A DNA stretch of 64,000 nt from Fimenecus sp052298855 (GCA_052298855.1 DAVZXP010000005.1:124001-188000); one strand, 5' to 3'. Counted from the first letter of the stretch, positions 41,221 through 50,747 are shown. The notes: generated from the sequence alone by a model not told the origin. A program made the numbers and translations.

Positions 41221-43116
41221 ATGTTAGTTACGCTTACCGATGTTTCAAAGGGCTTCCTTGACGAAACGATACTCGAAAAAATAAATATGTCTATAAATGA
41301 GGGCGACAAAGTCGGTCTTATGGGCGTGAACGGTGCCGGTAAAACGACGCTTCTCAATATCATTGCGGGAGTTCTCCCCTGCGATGAGGGTACGGTGTCG
41401 AAAAAGAGCAATCTCGAAATCGGCTACCTGCAACAAAATGAAGCTCTTGACGACGGCAACACGCTTGAAGAAGAAATCAAATCCGCACTTGAACGCACAT
41501 ACACGGTGCGCAGGCTTATGGCTGAAATTTCCGCAAAAATGGCTTCGGCTGATGTCGAAGGTGACGAATACAAACGCCTTGAGAACGAATATGCAGCCCT
41601 CGACAACGAATACACGGCTCTTGACGGCTACTCGGCGGATACGAGGATAAACCGTGTACTCACGGGTCTCGGATTTCGTGATTTTGACCTCAAAATGAAA
41701 ACCTCGGCACTTTCGGGCGGAGAAAAGATGCGTTTCGGTATGGCTAAAATCCTGCTTCGCAACCCTGAACTGCTTATTTTGGACGAGCCGACAAACCATC
41801 TTGATTTTTCAATGCTCGCATGGCTTGAGGATTATATAAAATCGTATAAAGGCGCAGTTTTGACGGTGTCGCACGACAGATACTTCCTTGACAGCATTGT
41901 TTCAAGCATATATGAAATCGAGCAAAAGCACATTTACAAATACAAAGGCGGTTACTCGGCTTTCATAAAGCAAAAGGAAGAACGACTTCGTGTGCTTGAA
42001 AAGGAATATGACAAGCAACAGCAAGAGCTTGCGGCAATGCGTGATTATGTCAGCCGCAACCTTGCCCGTTCAAGCAGTTCAAACAGCGTAGGTTCAAGGG
42101 TTAAGGCACTTGAAAAAATGGAAATTATGCAGAAGCCGAACCCGAGACCGAAAGATATTCATTTCAAATTCGACTATGATATTGAGCCTCACAAAACGGT
42201 GCTTACCGTCAAGGATATGGGCGTTCACGTGGGCGACAGGGTAACGGGCAAGCAGTTATACGACAACATTTCACTTGAAGTTCTCTGCGGCGATAAAATT
42301 GCGATCGTCGGCAAAAACGGCGTCGGTAAATCATCATTTTTAAAGGCTGTTATGAAGCGCATAAGCTGTTCGGGAACTGTCCGCTTCGGCGGAAATGTCA
42401 AGGTTGCGTATTTCGATCAGGAGCTTCGTGACCTCGATTTGAACGACACGGTTATTGAGGCGGTACACAAGCAATTTCCGACCAAGACCGATTTTGAAAT
42501 TCGCAGTGCTCTCGGCAGACTTTTGATTGAGGACGAGGCAGTTTTCAAGCGTGTGCGTGAATTGTCTGGTGCAAACAGGGCGAAAGTGCAGTTTTGTATT
42601 ATAATGTTCAAGCGTGCAAACGTGCTTATCCTTGACGAGCCGACAAACCATCTTGATTACATTGCAAAAGAGGCTCTCGATGAGGCGTTGAAGCAGTTTA
42701 CCGGTACGCTTATAACCGTTTCGCACGACAGATATTTTCTCAACACCGTGCCGACTAAAATAATCGAAATGTTCCCCGACGGGCTCGAAATATACAACGG
42801 AAAATATAATTATTATCTTGAACACCGCAAGACCGTTCAACCGCAAGTGACGGAAAAACAGGATTCAGAGCAAAAGACGGCATATATAGCCTCAAAGCTC
42901 AACAAAGCGGATGAACGCAAGCGCAGAGCAAAAATCAATGCTCTTTCAAAGGAAATCGAAGCACTCGAAAGTAAAATTGAGGAATTAAAAGTCCGCTCGG
43001 CAACCGAAGAAATCGTAACCGACTATGTAAAGCTCGGCGAAGTGCTCGAAGAAATCAAACAAAAAGAAGCCACCCTCGAAGAAAAAGAAATCGAATGGCT
43101 TGAATTGTCAGAATGA
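41221..43116 (+). CDS. ABC-F family ATPase
   Basis: This 631-residue protein has two nucleotide-binding domains and no membrane helices. Walker A sites are GVNGAGKTT and GKNGVGKSS, signatures LSGGEKMR and the divergent LSGANRAKV, and Walker B twice LILDEPTNHLD. A charged linker (KQKEERLRVLEKEYDKQQQE) joins the domains and a coiled coil ends the protein. ABC-F proteins act on ribosomes, as translation factors or antibiotic resistance factors. Which subgroup this is cannot be read. The usual second LSGGE signature is degenerate here. Confidence 0.93.
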   Translation: MLVTLTDVSKGFLDETILEKINMSINEGDKVGLMGVNGAGKTTLLNIIAGVLPCDEGTVSKKSNLEIGYLQQNEALDDGNTLEEEIKSALERTYTVRRLMAEISAKMASADVEGDEYKRLENEYAALDNEYTALDGYSADTRINRVLTGLGFRDFDLKMKTSALSGGEKMRFGMAKILLRNPELLILDEPTNHLDFSMLAWLEDYIKSYKGAVLTVSHDRYFLDSIVSSIYEIEQKHIYKYKGGYSAFIKQKEERLRVLEKEYDKQQQELAAMRDYVSRNLARSSSSNSVGSRVKALEKMEIMQKPNPRPKDIHFKFDYDIEPHKTVLTVKDMGVHVGDRVTGKQLYDNISLEVLCGDKIAIVGKNGVGKSSFLKAVMKRISCSGTVRFGGNVKVAYFDQELRDLDLNDTVIEAVHKQFPTKTDFEIRSALGRLLIEDEAVFKRVRELSGANRAKVQFCIIMFKRANVLILDEPTNHLDYIAKEALDEALKQFTGTLITVSHDRYFLNTVPTKIIEMFPDGLEIYNGKYNYYLEHRKTVQPQVTEKQDSEQKTAYIASKLNKADERKRRAKINALSKEIEALESKIEELKVRSATEEIVTDYVKLGEVLEEIKQKEATLEEKEIEWLELSE

Positions 43117-43126
43117 ATATAAATAG

Positions 43127-43166
43127 GAAAACACCGACTGCATTAGGAGATAACAGTCGGTGTTTT
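43127..43166. terminator. Terminator between ABC-F and kinase genes
   Basis: AAAACACCGACTG and CAGTCGGTGTTTT form a perfect stem and can serve both converging genes. Confidence 0.88.
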
Positions 43167-43191
43167 CTATACTATATGGGAAAAAGGGAAA

Positions 43192-44115
43192 TTATCGATT
43201 TAAGAGTCGGGAAAGAAAACTCTTTCTCGGCGGGAGTTGATTGTACCGGTTCAAATCGTCAATTAATTCATCGCACGAATTGTAACGCTCTCTCGGATTA
43301 AACTGAGTACATTTGTTTATTATATAAGCCAAACCCGACGGTATTCCGGGCTCGTTTTTCTCAATCGGATTTAAGAGAAAGCTTCGTTCGCAAACATTCT
43401 GCCCTGTCAAAAGACGATACATTGTAATTCCGATTGCATAAATATCAGTTCGGGGGTCGGTTTGTCCCCTGCCCCCGAACTGCTCGGGTGCCGCATACCC
43501 TTTCGTTCCAAGACAGCAGGTATCGCCTGTCTGTCCGTCCTTATATATTCGCATAATGCCGAAATCGATTATTCTCAGTCTGCCGCTCGGTTCTAAAATA
43601 AAATTGGCAGGCTTAACATCTCTGTAAATGTGTGCAGGCTCTAACGAATGCAAATAGCCGATGATACTACAAATTTGTCGAGTCCAGTCAATAACCTTTT
43701 CAACAGATTGAGCGCCGTAGTTTTCAACGATCCTTTCAAGCGTCATACCATGTATATATTCCTGAACAACAACGGTTTTATCCTCAACGGTATATACCTC
43801 TGCAAGCTTTGGAATAAGCGGATGGTCAAGCTCTTTTAGCATTTGAGCTTCCCTTCTTGCCGCTTGCACGGAAGCAGGAGAATCAGAACGAGTTACCTTG
43901 ACTGCCCACTTCAAATTAAGGCGTGTATCATTTGCGAGAAAAACATCAAATGTTCCGCCTCTGCCGATCTGCTCAACAATTTCATATTTGTCATTTAGAA
44001 TCATACCCGATTTAACATTAAATACAGGGTTGATTTCTTTAGATACTTCTGTTCGTATCGGAAAATGTATAACCGTTCCGCTTTTTGAAATTTGACGAGC
44101 GTCAAGTGTGTTCAT
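43192..44115 (-). CDS. Hanks-type Ser/Thr protein kinase, soluble
   Basis: ATG 44115 (MNTLDARQ) follows AAGAGAG; the longer frame to 44229 has His/Cys-rich junk. The 307-residue kinase has IGRGGTFDVF (Gly loop), AVKV (Lys), a Glu helix, YRDVKPANF (catalytic loop with Tyr for His of HRD), DFGIMR and GTKGYAAPEQFGG. No membrane helix, PASTA or other sensor domain follows, so it is not PrkC. A 40-residue extension precedes the kinase. Its target is unknown; no phosphatase gene adjoins. Confidence 0.93.
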   Translation of the reverse strand: MNTLDARQISKSGTVIHFPIRTEVSKEINPVFNVKSGMILNDKYEIVEQIGRGGTFDVFLANDTRLNLKWAVKVTRSDSPASVQAARREAQMLKELDHPLIPKLAEVYTVEDKTVVVQEYIHGMTLERIVENYGAQSVEKVIDWTRQICSIIGYLHSLEPAHIYRDVKPANFILEPSGRLRIIDFGIMRIYKDGQTGDTCCLGTKGYAAPEQFGGRGQTDPRTDIYAIGITMYRLLTGQNVCERSFLLNPIEKNEPGIPSGLAYIINKCTQFNPRERYNSCDELIDDLNRYNQLPPRKSFLSRLLNR

Positions 44116-44348
44116 AGCTCTCTTGTTCACCGTTTCTTTTATTATAGACACATAATATCGACAAATTCGGTGCATTGCAATATGTTCGTGGTGAAAAGCA
44201 AAATTTGCGTGGTATAAAGCACAATGCAAAACGGCTTGGCAAAGAATTATATTAACATATTGTTGTCTTTTTCGCCTTAAAATGTTAAAATGAATTTCGA
44301 TATATTTCCTTGAGTTTCGTTTTATGAAAAAAGTTCGGAGGTGGGTAA

Positions 44349-45059
44349 ATGAATATAGTGATTTGCGACGATGACCGTGATTACGGTGAGCTTTTGAGTG
44401 AGAAAATCAAGCTTTGTTTAAAGGATATGTTCAATTTTAATTATGAAATAATCTACAAAAGCAGTCTTGACGAGTTAGCGAAATTTCTTGAAAATGACAA
44501 GGCTGATATTTTGTTTCTTGACATAATGGTAAACGGCATAAACTCTGTTGATTGGTCGATAAATAACTTAAACGGCAACAATTTTCAGTTGATTTTTATG
44601 ACGTTTTACCCTGTCGAAGCGTACAATATTTTTGAAACTAAATGCTCATATTTTCTCATAAAATCAAAAGTCACAATCGAACAGCTCAAAAGTGCTCTCA
44701 AAAAGTGCATAGGCAATATAACGCAGAAAAAAGCCGATTTGCTTGTGGTTAAAAGCGGTGCTAAAAATGTGACGCTGAACTTACAAGACATTGAGTACAT
44801 AGAGTCGCTCAATAACAATATTTCAATTTATTTCAACGAGCAGCCGCCTCTCACCCTCTATATGAAACTGAAAAATTTTGAAAAACTGTTGCCGTTGTAT
44901 TTTTTGAAATGCCATAAGTCGTATATTGTCAATATGAATTGTATAACAGGCTGTGAGCCTTATGAATTTGTGCTTCACAATAATATTAAAATCCCCATTC
45001 CGTCAAGGAAGTACAAAGGCACGGTAAAAGCGTATAACGATTATATTACTAATTTATAA
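44349..45059 (+). CDS. LytTR-family response regulator
   Basis: This 236-residue protein starts behind GGAGGTG. The receiver begins MNIVICDDDRDYGE with the phosphoacceptor Asp in LFLDIMV. From ~130 a LytTR DNA-binding domain follows (IEYIESLNNNISIYF, FLKCHKSYIVNMNCI, IPIPSRKYKGTVKAY). It is the AgrA/VirR type. Its sensor kinase follows 9 bp downstream. Confidence 0.93.
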   Translation: MNIVICDDDRDYGELLSEKIKLCLKDMFNFNYEIIYKSSLDELAKFLENDKADILFLDIMVNGINSVDWSINNLNGNNFQLIFMTFYPVEAYNIFETKCSYFLIKSKVTIEQLKSALKKCIGNITQKKADLLVVKSGAKNVTLNLQDIEYIESLNNNISIYFNEQPPLTLYMKLKNFEKLLPLYFLKCHKSYIVNMNCITGCEPYEFVLHNNIKIPIPSRKYKGTVKAYNDYITNL

Positions 45060-45068
45060 GGAGACAAA

Positions 45069-46421
45069 ATGACACAGGTTGACTTAACTCAATTTTTCCC
45101 GTGGACATTCATTCTGCATCTTGCAAGAAGTCTGCTGACCTTCAACGTAATAACCGCAATGCTCAAGCCTAAGAAAAGCCTTACTTTGACATTTTTCGGC
45201 TTTGTGGGAATTACAATGCTGTATTCTTATCTGTCGCTTGAGCTGATAGACTATACGGTAAACATTATGGAGTACCTTGCGGTTATAGGCTATTATGTAA
45301 CGGTGTTTTTGCTTGCATTTTTTATGTACGAGGGCAAAACGAGCAGGAAAACCTTTTCGATTTTCATCAGCTTTGCGGCATATTTCGTATCGGTAATGCT
45401 CTTTACCATGCTTGAGGGCTTGTTTTACGGCTTTGACCTCGGCTCGGTTTCATACAGCACCGTTACGGTTACGGACGTGTTCGCTCAATCGATATTTATG
45501 TTCTCATTTTCGTTTGTGTTCGCTGCGCTGCTGAAATATCTTACCAACCGTAAAAACACAAGGTCAACTGAAAGCAAGCTGTTTTTAATCTACCTTTTCC
45601 CCGTCACGCACATAATAAACGTGATGATTTTGTTTATGGCGTTCAAAATCTACAACATAAACCGTACCGAGTTTGATGCGGTTGCGCTCGATATGGGTGT
45701 GTTCGGATTCATTTCGTTTATACTCTGCTTTGCGATTGATATTCTTATCATTTTTGCAATTGAATACATTGAAAAAGTGCAGGAGGAAAACCTCAAATAC
45801 GAAAAAGCCTTAATGCAAAACCAAATCGACTACAACCGCATACAGCAACTTAAAGAGGAAAAGACCGCAATCAGTAAAATCCGCCACGATTTTACGGGAA
45901 TTATCTCCACGGCGGCAGGATTTATCGAATTGGGCAATTACGAAAAGGCGCTGTCAATTCTTTCCAATGCGGGAAGCGATGTTTTCGGAAGCAGTGAGAA
46001 ATATTGTCATAACGAGCTTATAAATATTATCGTTCAGCTTAAAAGAAACACCGCAAAACAAGCGGGGACAGAGCTTTCGTTTGATATAAACGAAAATGCC
46101 AAGCTAAATATTGACGACTATGACATTTGCAGACTTCTCAACAACCTTATTGACAACTCGATAAACGCCGTACAATATACAAAGGTTAAAAAGTCATTTG
46201 TTTCAATCGTTATCGACCAAGACAAAGTTGTTGTCAGAACGGAAAACAAGTTTGACAGTACAGCAAAAAAGCCGAAGCGTGACGAGTCAAAGCACGGCTT
46301 CGGTACAAAGATAATTAAGGATATTGCAAAGAAATACGGCGGTAAATATTCGATTGAAATCAACGGCGACAATTATATTACGGTTACAACATTGAAGAAT
46401 TACGGGTTATCTGCAAATTGA
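45069..46421 (+). CDS. AgrC-like sensor histidine kinase
   Basis: This 450-residue protein starts behind AAGGAG. Six or seven hydrophobic segments fill residues 1-230, then a coil and the cytoplasmic part: IRHDFTGIISTAAGFIELGNY (phospho-His box), NLIDNSINAV (N box) and HGFGTKIIKDIAKKYGG (G box). This is the HPK10 type that partners LytTR regulators, often sensing peptides. No agrB/agrD-like gene adjoins, so the signal is unknown. Confidence 0.93.
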   Translation: MTQVDLTQFFPWTFILHLARSLLTFNVITAMLKPKKSLTLTFFGFVGITMLYSYLSLELIDYTVNIMEYLAVIGYYVTVFLLAFFMYEGKTSRKTFSIFISFAAYFVSVMLFTMLEGLFYGFDLGSVSYSTVTVTDVFAQSIFMFSFSFVFAALLKYLTNRKNTRSTESKLFLIYLFPVTHIINVMILFMAFKIYNINRTEFDAVALDMGVFGFISFILCFAIDILIIFAIEYIEKVQEENLKYEKALMQNQIDYNRIQQLKEEKTAISKIRHDFTGIISTAAGFIELGNYEKALSILSNAGSDVFGSSEKYCHNELINIIVQLKRNTAKQAGTELSFDINENAKLNIDDYDICRLLNNLIDNSINAVQYTKVKKSFVSIVIDQDKVVVRTENKFDSTAKKPKRDESKHGFGTKIIKDIAKKYGGKYSIEINGDNYITVTTLKNYGLSAN

Positions 46422-46429
46422 ATTCAATA

Positions 46430-47060
46430 TCATACCGTATGGACAGCCCTTGCGGCTGTCCGTCAAAGGCTCCCTTGTAAAGGGAGCTGTCATTTTTTGG
46501 AAACAAAAAATGACTGAGGGATTTTATAAAATCATATAAATCAACCTTACAATCCCTCCGAGTTGCCTACGGCAACCCACCTATTGCCCTCTTGCGGTAT
46601 CCCGATTTTGTTTATGCGGCTTGGAGTGCCGCACAAAATCGACCGTTGCGCCAACAGATGCTCCATTTATCCGCCACAGGCGGCGGTCGCATATGTTGCC
46701 CATCAGAGGAAGGCTTAATATCTTGTACGATTGAAAATGGCATTAAAATCCACGCACAACCCGTAGGGGCGAACTGTGTTCGCCTGTCAAAAATTTATAT
46801 GAAAATAAAAATAGACGAACACAGTTCGCCCCTACGATATGATGTTTAATTCAATTTTAATAACAACCGTTAATTATCATATATCCGTAAATTTCCTCGG
46901 CGGGAGCAAGCCCCCGCCCTACCGTATGAAAATGAATTTGTGTGTTTCACAATCCCCCCGAGTTGCCTACGGCAACCCACCTCCCTTTACAAGGGAGGCT
47001 GAACGCACGAATTGAATTTGATGTGAATTTCAGCAGGGCTTGCCCCTGTCCGCAATCCGC
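46430..47060. repeat. Intergenic block of dispersed repeats (copy B)
   Basis: There is no gene from 46422 to the tRNA at 47208. The block holds many palindromes: GACAGCCCTTGCGGCTGTC (46444), GGCTCCCTTGTAAAGGGAGC (46470), ATTTTTTG..CAAAAAAT (46493). CCGAGTTGCCTACGGCAACC occurs twice (46558, 46959) and CTCGGCGGGAGCAAGCCCCC once (46897). Bases 46581-46714 are an inverted copy of 19727-19860. Confidence 0.8.
46762..46836. repeat. Inverted pair of REP-like palindromes (candidate RAYT-mobilised unit)
   Basis: CGTAGGGGCGAACTGTGTTC at 46762 and its reverse complement ending at 46836 form a 24-bp inverted repeat with one mismatch around a 27-base A/T-rich loop. Each arm is itself the GGGCGAA/TTCGCCC palindrome. 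The orientation of the pair equals that of the two copies inside the RAYT gene. Confidence 0.85.
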
Positions 47061-47160
47061 AAAAGTTGGTAGCGACAGTGAGCCGTCGTGAGGGCGTTTA
47101 CAACCGAACAGGCGAGCCGAGCGTGATTTTTGCGGAAAGGAGGAGCAGCGGAATGAGTGC
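47055..47160. repeat. Dispersed repeat, inverted copy of 19611-19712
   Basis: The words GAGGGCGTTTACAACCGAAC and AGGCGAGCCGAGCGTGATTT are shared exactly with the reverse complement of 19611-19712, with scattered differences elsewhere. It lies just beyond the 3' end of tRNA-Val. Confidence 0.85.
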
Positions 47161-47207
47161 GAGGCGATAAAAAAATCGCCGCAAGCGATATGTAGCTTGC
47201 GACGACG

Positions 47208-47283
47208 TGGTGGACGTTAACGGACTCGAACCGCTGACCCTTCGCACGTCAAGCGAATGCTCTACCAACTGAGCTAAACGTCC
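47208..47283 (-). tRNA. tRNA-Val (anticodon GAC), CCA encoded
   Basis: The minus strand starts GGACGTTTAGCTCAGTTGGT and ends AACGTCC-A-CCA. The acceptor strands GGACGTT and AACGTCC pair fully. The anticodon arm TTCGC-TTGACGT-GCGAA presents GAC. GGTTCGAGTCC is the T loop. Confidence 0.95.
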
Positions 47284-47333
47284 TTAATTGACAGTATCGC
47301 TATTATACAGGAATATCCCGAAATTTGCAACAC

Positions 47334-47588
47334 TCATTTAAAAATTGTTGCGCTTAAAAACAAAAATATTACGCCGGGAATTCCGCCGATTGCCGAAAGC
47401 GTCAGCGTGTGTGCGTTGATATTAGGACCTATGCCGAAAAATCCGCCGACATATTTTGCCGCAAACAGCGTGATTATCCCCTGTGCCGCCGTCAGAAAAA
47501 GCACGGAGAAAAAGCGTTTTGTCCTTATCATTGAAGCAATTATTGCAAGTCCCGCAACCGCAAATAAGCAGTATATTGCCGTGTTCAT
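47334..47588 (-). CDS. bofA: BofA-like pro-sigma-K processing inhibitor
   Basis: ATG 47588 follows AAAGGAGTG. The 84-residue membrane protein has a first helix (AIYCLFAVAGLAIIASMI), a middle segment and an end rich in Gly (LSAIGGIPGVIFLFLSATIF). The TLSAIGGIPGV block fits the BofA signature. In Bacillus it holds back the SpoIVFB protease in the forespore membrane. Together with spoIVA it supports sporulation. BofA-like proteins also occur where sigma-K control differs. Confidence 0.75.
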   Translation of the reverse strand: MNTAIYCLFAVAGLAIIASMIRTKRFFSVLFLTAAQGIITLFAAKYVGGFFGIGPNINAHTLTLSAIGGIPGVIFLFLSATIFK

Positions 47589-47762
47589 ATTTGTCACTCC
47601 TTTAGTGAATTTTATGCTCACGACGGCGTAAAATATGACAGGCGGAAACAGAGATTATTAAATTTTGCGGATTTTGTCGATTTACGGTTGACCTATTATG
47701 CAAAATAAAGTAAAATAATATAATACGATTATAACTTTTTAATATAGATACGGTGCAGATAA

Positions 47763-48434
47763 ATGAAAAAAATATTTCCCTTTGAAGTATTTGACATTAT
47801 ACCTTGTCCCGACGGAATTATCCTCTCGCAAAAAGAATTGTTCAACGGAACAAGTTATAAGGTCAGCTTTCTTCAATACAGCGTTGTAACGGGTAAACTT
47901 TCTCCCGTTACAAAGGACTTTTATCAACTTAATAAATTCGGCGAAAACTATGCAAAGATTTGCGAGGAAATCGGCGACTATATATCCTGCGAGGCTACTG
48001 TTTTCAAAAACGGCAGCGTTGCTGTTGTGTATTCAAGCGGCGAAACGGGACTTTTTGACGCAAGCGGCAAGCCCGTATGGACGGGAGATTTGATTTACAA
48101 GGATTGCCCTATAAACGGTGCTGTTGCCGACGGTGTTTATTTTTGGACTACCGTTCCGCTTCAAAACTCGATAATCAATTACTCAGTTCCGCACAAGAAA
48201 TTCAGTATGCGAATAGGCTCTGAAAAGTCCGCAACATTCAGCGAACCCGTTTCCTTGAGCATTTACAGGAAAGAGATGTTCGTCTGCAACGCAGGGTCAA
48301 ATAAGATACGCAAGGTAAACCTCTCGAACTATCTTGTCAGTGATTACAAGCGCTTTGACGAGCCCGTTTACAAATACATTCGCTCGGCACTAAAGGAATT
48401 TGTCATTTTAAGCTCGGGTGTATATGTCCTTTAA
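47763..48434 (+). CDS. Hypothetical protein, beta-propeller-like repeats
   Basis: This 223-residue protein has no signal peptide or membrane helix. Repeated short strands with CPDGIILSQ, KNGSVAVVYSSGETGLFDASGKPVWTG and FVCNAGSNKIRKVNLSNY suggest NHL/PQQ-like blades. The SNKIRKVNL wording is as in NHL repeats. The length allows only four or five blades. No family is recognised and it stands alone. Confidence 0.65.
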   Translation: MKKIFPFEVFDIIPCPDGIILSQKELFNGTSYKVSFLQYSVVTGKLSPVTKDFYQLNKFGENYAKICEEIGDYISCEATVFKNGSVAVVYSSGETGLFDASGKPVWTGDLIYKDCPINGAVADGVYFWTTVPLQNSIINYSVPHKKFSMRIGSEKSATFSEPVSLSIYRKEMFVCNAGSNKIRKVNLSNYLVSDYKRFDEPVYKYIRSALKEFVILSSGVYVL

Positions 48435-48525
48435 TAATAAATCTAAAAAAACGCTCTTATTGAAGGCTGAGTGTTAATAAGGCAGTTTTGCTTCAAAACA
48501 ACATCTTTTTGCACAATAATTCGTT

Positions 48526-48570
48526 AAACCCCGCAGATATGCGTTAGCATTATCTGCGGGGTTTGCCTTT
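48526..48570 (+). terminator. Terminator-like hairpin
   Basis: AAACCCCGCAGATA and TATCTGCGGGGTTT form a 14-bp stem, followed by GCCTTTTC. It lies 90 bases after the hypothetical gene. The remaining gap to 48782 also has GCAAGGC-GACA-GCCTTGC (minus strand, near 48655-48675), whose role is unclear. Confidence 0.7.
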
Positions 48571-48782
48571 TCTTGCATCAAAAATATATTATTTTGAAGT
48601 GCGTTGCAGTTTCGTAGTTATAAAAAATCTTTTATGCCGAAGCCGAGAAATGATGCAAGGCTGTCGCCTTGCGAGGCTTTTTGGCAAAAGCATAAGGGAT
48701 TTTTATGCGAGAAACCAATACTTCCTTATGAACACTCAGCCAAAGCTTAGTAAGAGCGTTAGTTTTATGCCTTTTTGGAAAC

Positions 48783-50153
48783 TTATTTTGCTTCCTTTTC
48801 AGCCTTTTCCTCAGCCTTGTTTTTGTCTTTTCCGCCAAGAACAAGGTTTGCTACGATACCGAGGATAAGCGCACAGGCAACCTCTGTAAGAGTAACCTTA
48901 CCGAATGAAAGTGTGAGTCCGCCGATACCGCAGATAAGGATGATTGCAACAACAAAGAGGTTTCTGTTATCGCCGAGGTCAACGTCCTGAATCATTTTAA
49001 GACCGCTTACTGCGATAAAGCCGTAAAGAGTGATGCAAACGCCGCCCATTACGCAGTTGGGGATTGTTGAAAGGAAGGTTACGAACGGTCCGAAGAATGA
49101 AATTACGATTGACATAATTGCCGTTGCAAGGATTGTAACTACCGAAGCGTTACCTGTGATAGCAACGCAGCCTACCGACTCGCCGTAAGTTGTGTTCGGG
49201 CAGCCGCCGAAGAAAGCACCTGCTATCGAGCCTACGCCGTCGCCGAGGAGAGTTCTGTGGAGACCGGGGTCCTCAAGAAGGTCCTTGCCGATAACTGATG
49301 AAAGGTTCTTATGGTCAGCGATATGCTCTGCGAATACAACGAATGCAACCGGAACATATGCAACCGCAACTGTAAGGATATACTTTCCGTCAACTGCGCT
49401 CAAGCCCTTTGCGGCTGTGAGGAATGAGAAATCGGGAACTGCAAAAAGCTTCATACCCGAGAATACCGAGAAGTCGATAACTCTCAAGGCGTCATTGCCT
49501 GTCTTAATACCGATAACGGTAAAGATTGCAGCCACAACATAGCCTGCAAGGATACCGATAATGAACGGGATAAGCTTTGCCATTTTCTTGCCGTAAACAG
49601 AGCAGATGATAACAGTAAAGAGTGTTACAAGTCCGCAAATAAGCGCTACATAAGGACTTGCCACGCTTGCGCCCTCAAGGTCAACAACCTTGCCCTTCAT
49701 AAGGTCGCTTATTGCGTTGCCTGCAAGTGAAAGACCGATAATCGAAACTGTGGGTCCGATAACAACTGCCGGCATAAGCTTGTTGATCCAATTTACGCCT
49801 GCAAACTTAACTATGATTGCGATGATTACATATACAAGTCCTGCAAAAAGTGCGCCGAAGATGATGCCTGCATATCCTGCCTCGACCGAAACAGCACCTG
49901 CAAAAGCTGCGAGCATTGAGCCGATGAAAGCGAATGATGAGCCGAGGAATACGGGGCTGTTAAACTTTGTGAAAAGAAGATAAACGATTGTGCCTACGCC
50001 TGCGCCGAAAAGTGCTGCGGACTGGCTCATTCCGTTACCTACGATGGTGGGAACTGCGATTGTTGCCGCAAGGATTGCAAGCAACTGCTGAAAAGCGAAC
50101 ACGATAAGCTGTCCGAATTTCGGCTTGTCTTTGATGTTGTAAACGAGATTCAT
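48783..50153 (-). CDS. uraA: Uracil/xanthine permease (NCS2 family, UraA type)
   Basis: This 456-residue permease has about 14 hydrophobic segments, starting FAFQQLLAILAATIAVPTIVG. The NCS2 motifs VVIGPTVSIIGLSLAG, GDGVGSIAGAFFGGCPNTTYGESVG and NPxxG-like stretches are visible. The length is usual. It imports uracil by proton symport. It follows pyrR by 27 bp, so it is under pyrimidine control. A charged, Lys/Glu-rich C-terminus ends the protein. Confidence 0.95.
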   Translation of the reverse strand: MNLVYNIKDKPKFGQLIVFAFQQLLAILAATIAVPTIVGNGMSQSAALFGAGVGTIVYLLFTKFNSPVFLGSSFAFIGSMLAAFAGAVSVEAGYAGIIFGALFAGLVYVIIAIIVKFAGVNWINKLMPAVVIGPTVSIIGLSLAGNAISDLMKGKVVDLEGASVASPYVALICGLVTLFTVIICSVYGKKMAKLIPFIIGILAGYVVAAIFTVIGIKTGNDALRVIDFSVFSGMKLFAVPDFSFLTAAKGLSAVDGKYILTVAVAYVPVAFVVFAEHIADHKNLSSVIGKDLLEDPGLHRTLLGDGVGSIAGAFFGGCPNTTYGESVGCVAITGNASVVTILATAIMSIVISFFGPFVTFLSTIPNCVMGGVCITLYGFIAVSGLKMIQDVDLGDNRNLFVVAIILICGIGGLTLSFGKVTLTEVACALILGIVANLVLGGKDKNKAEEKAEKEAK

Positions 50154-50180
50154 TTCTTTTTCCTCCTAATATTTTACGGC

Positions 50181-50726
50181 TTACGCCTTATTGCCTTTTT
50201 TTGACAGCACAACCTCCGTAGTACCGTCCGTTTCATCAACCTTTACGTTGATAAATTCTTCCTTTGAGGTCGGGATATTCTTACCGACATAGTTTGCGCA
50301 TATCGGCAGCTCCCTGTGTCCTCTGTCAACCATTACCGCAAGCTGAATTACGGCAGGTCTGCCGAGTCCGATTATAGCCTCCATTGCGGCTCTTGCCGTT
50401 CTGCCCGTGTACAAAACGTCATCCACCAAAATCACGGATTTATCGTTGACGTCAAAGTCAATAACCGACGAATTGAGGTGCGGCGTCTGATATTTCGGCG
50501 TTAAATCGTCCCTATATAATGTAATATCAAGCTCGCCGAGCTCAACCTTGAGGTCGGAGAACTTTTCAATATTAGCCTTGAGCATTTTTGCAAGCGGAAC
50601 TCCACGCTTTTTGATACCGATTAAGCAAACGGTGTCAACATGAGTGTTCTGCTCGATAATTTCGTGCGAGATACGAGCCAAAGCCCTGAGCATCGCCTGT
50701 CTGTCAATAATAATCTTGTTTTCCAT
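50181..50726 (-). CDS. pyrR: PyrR bifunctional regulator/uracil phosphoribosyltransferase
   Basis: This 181-residue protein starts at ATG 50726. The PRPP loop VILVDDVLYTGRTARAAMEA, the N-terminal RISHEIIEQN and GHRELPICANYVGKNIPTS are PyrR signatures. It binds UMP and pyr leader RNA to promote termination and can salvage uracil. An intrinsic terminator in its leader (50779-50748) fits self-attenuation of pyrR-uraA. Confidence 0.96.
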   Translation of the reverse strand: MENKIIIDRQAMLRALARISHEIIEQNTHVDTVCLIGIKKRGVPLAKMLKANIEKFSDLKVELGELDITLYRDDLTPKYQTPHLNSSVIDFDVNDKSVILVDDVLYTGRTARAAMEAIIGLGRPAVIQLAVMVDRGHRELPICANYVGKNIPTSKEEFINVKVDETDGTTEVVLSKKGNKA

Positions 50727-50747
50727 TTTCCTACTCCGTTTTCACAA

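Noticed and set aside
44349..46421. Complete agr-type quorum system
   Set aside because: The AgrA- and AgrC-like pair is clear, but no agrB-like protease or short propeptide gene is found on either side.
46592..46849. 85-residue ORF containing VGANCVRLSK, the same peptide as in the RAYT
   Set aside because: It is a chance frame through two unrelated repeats. The shared peptide comes from the palindrome, not from a common gene.
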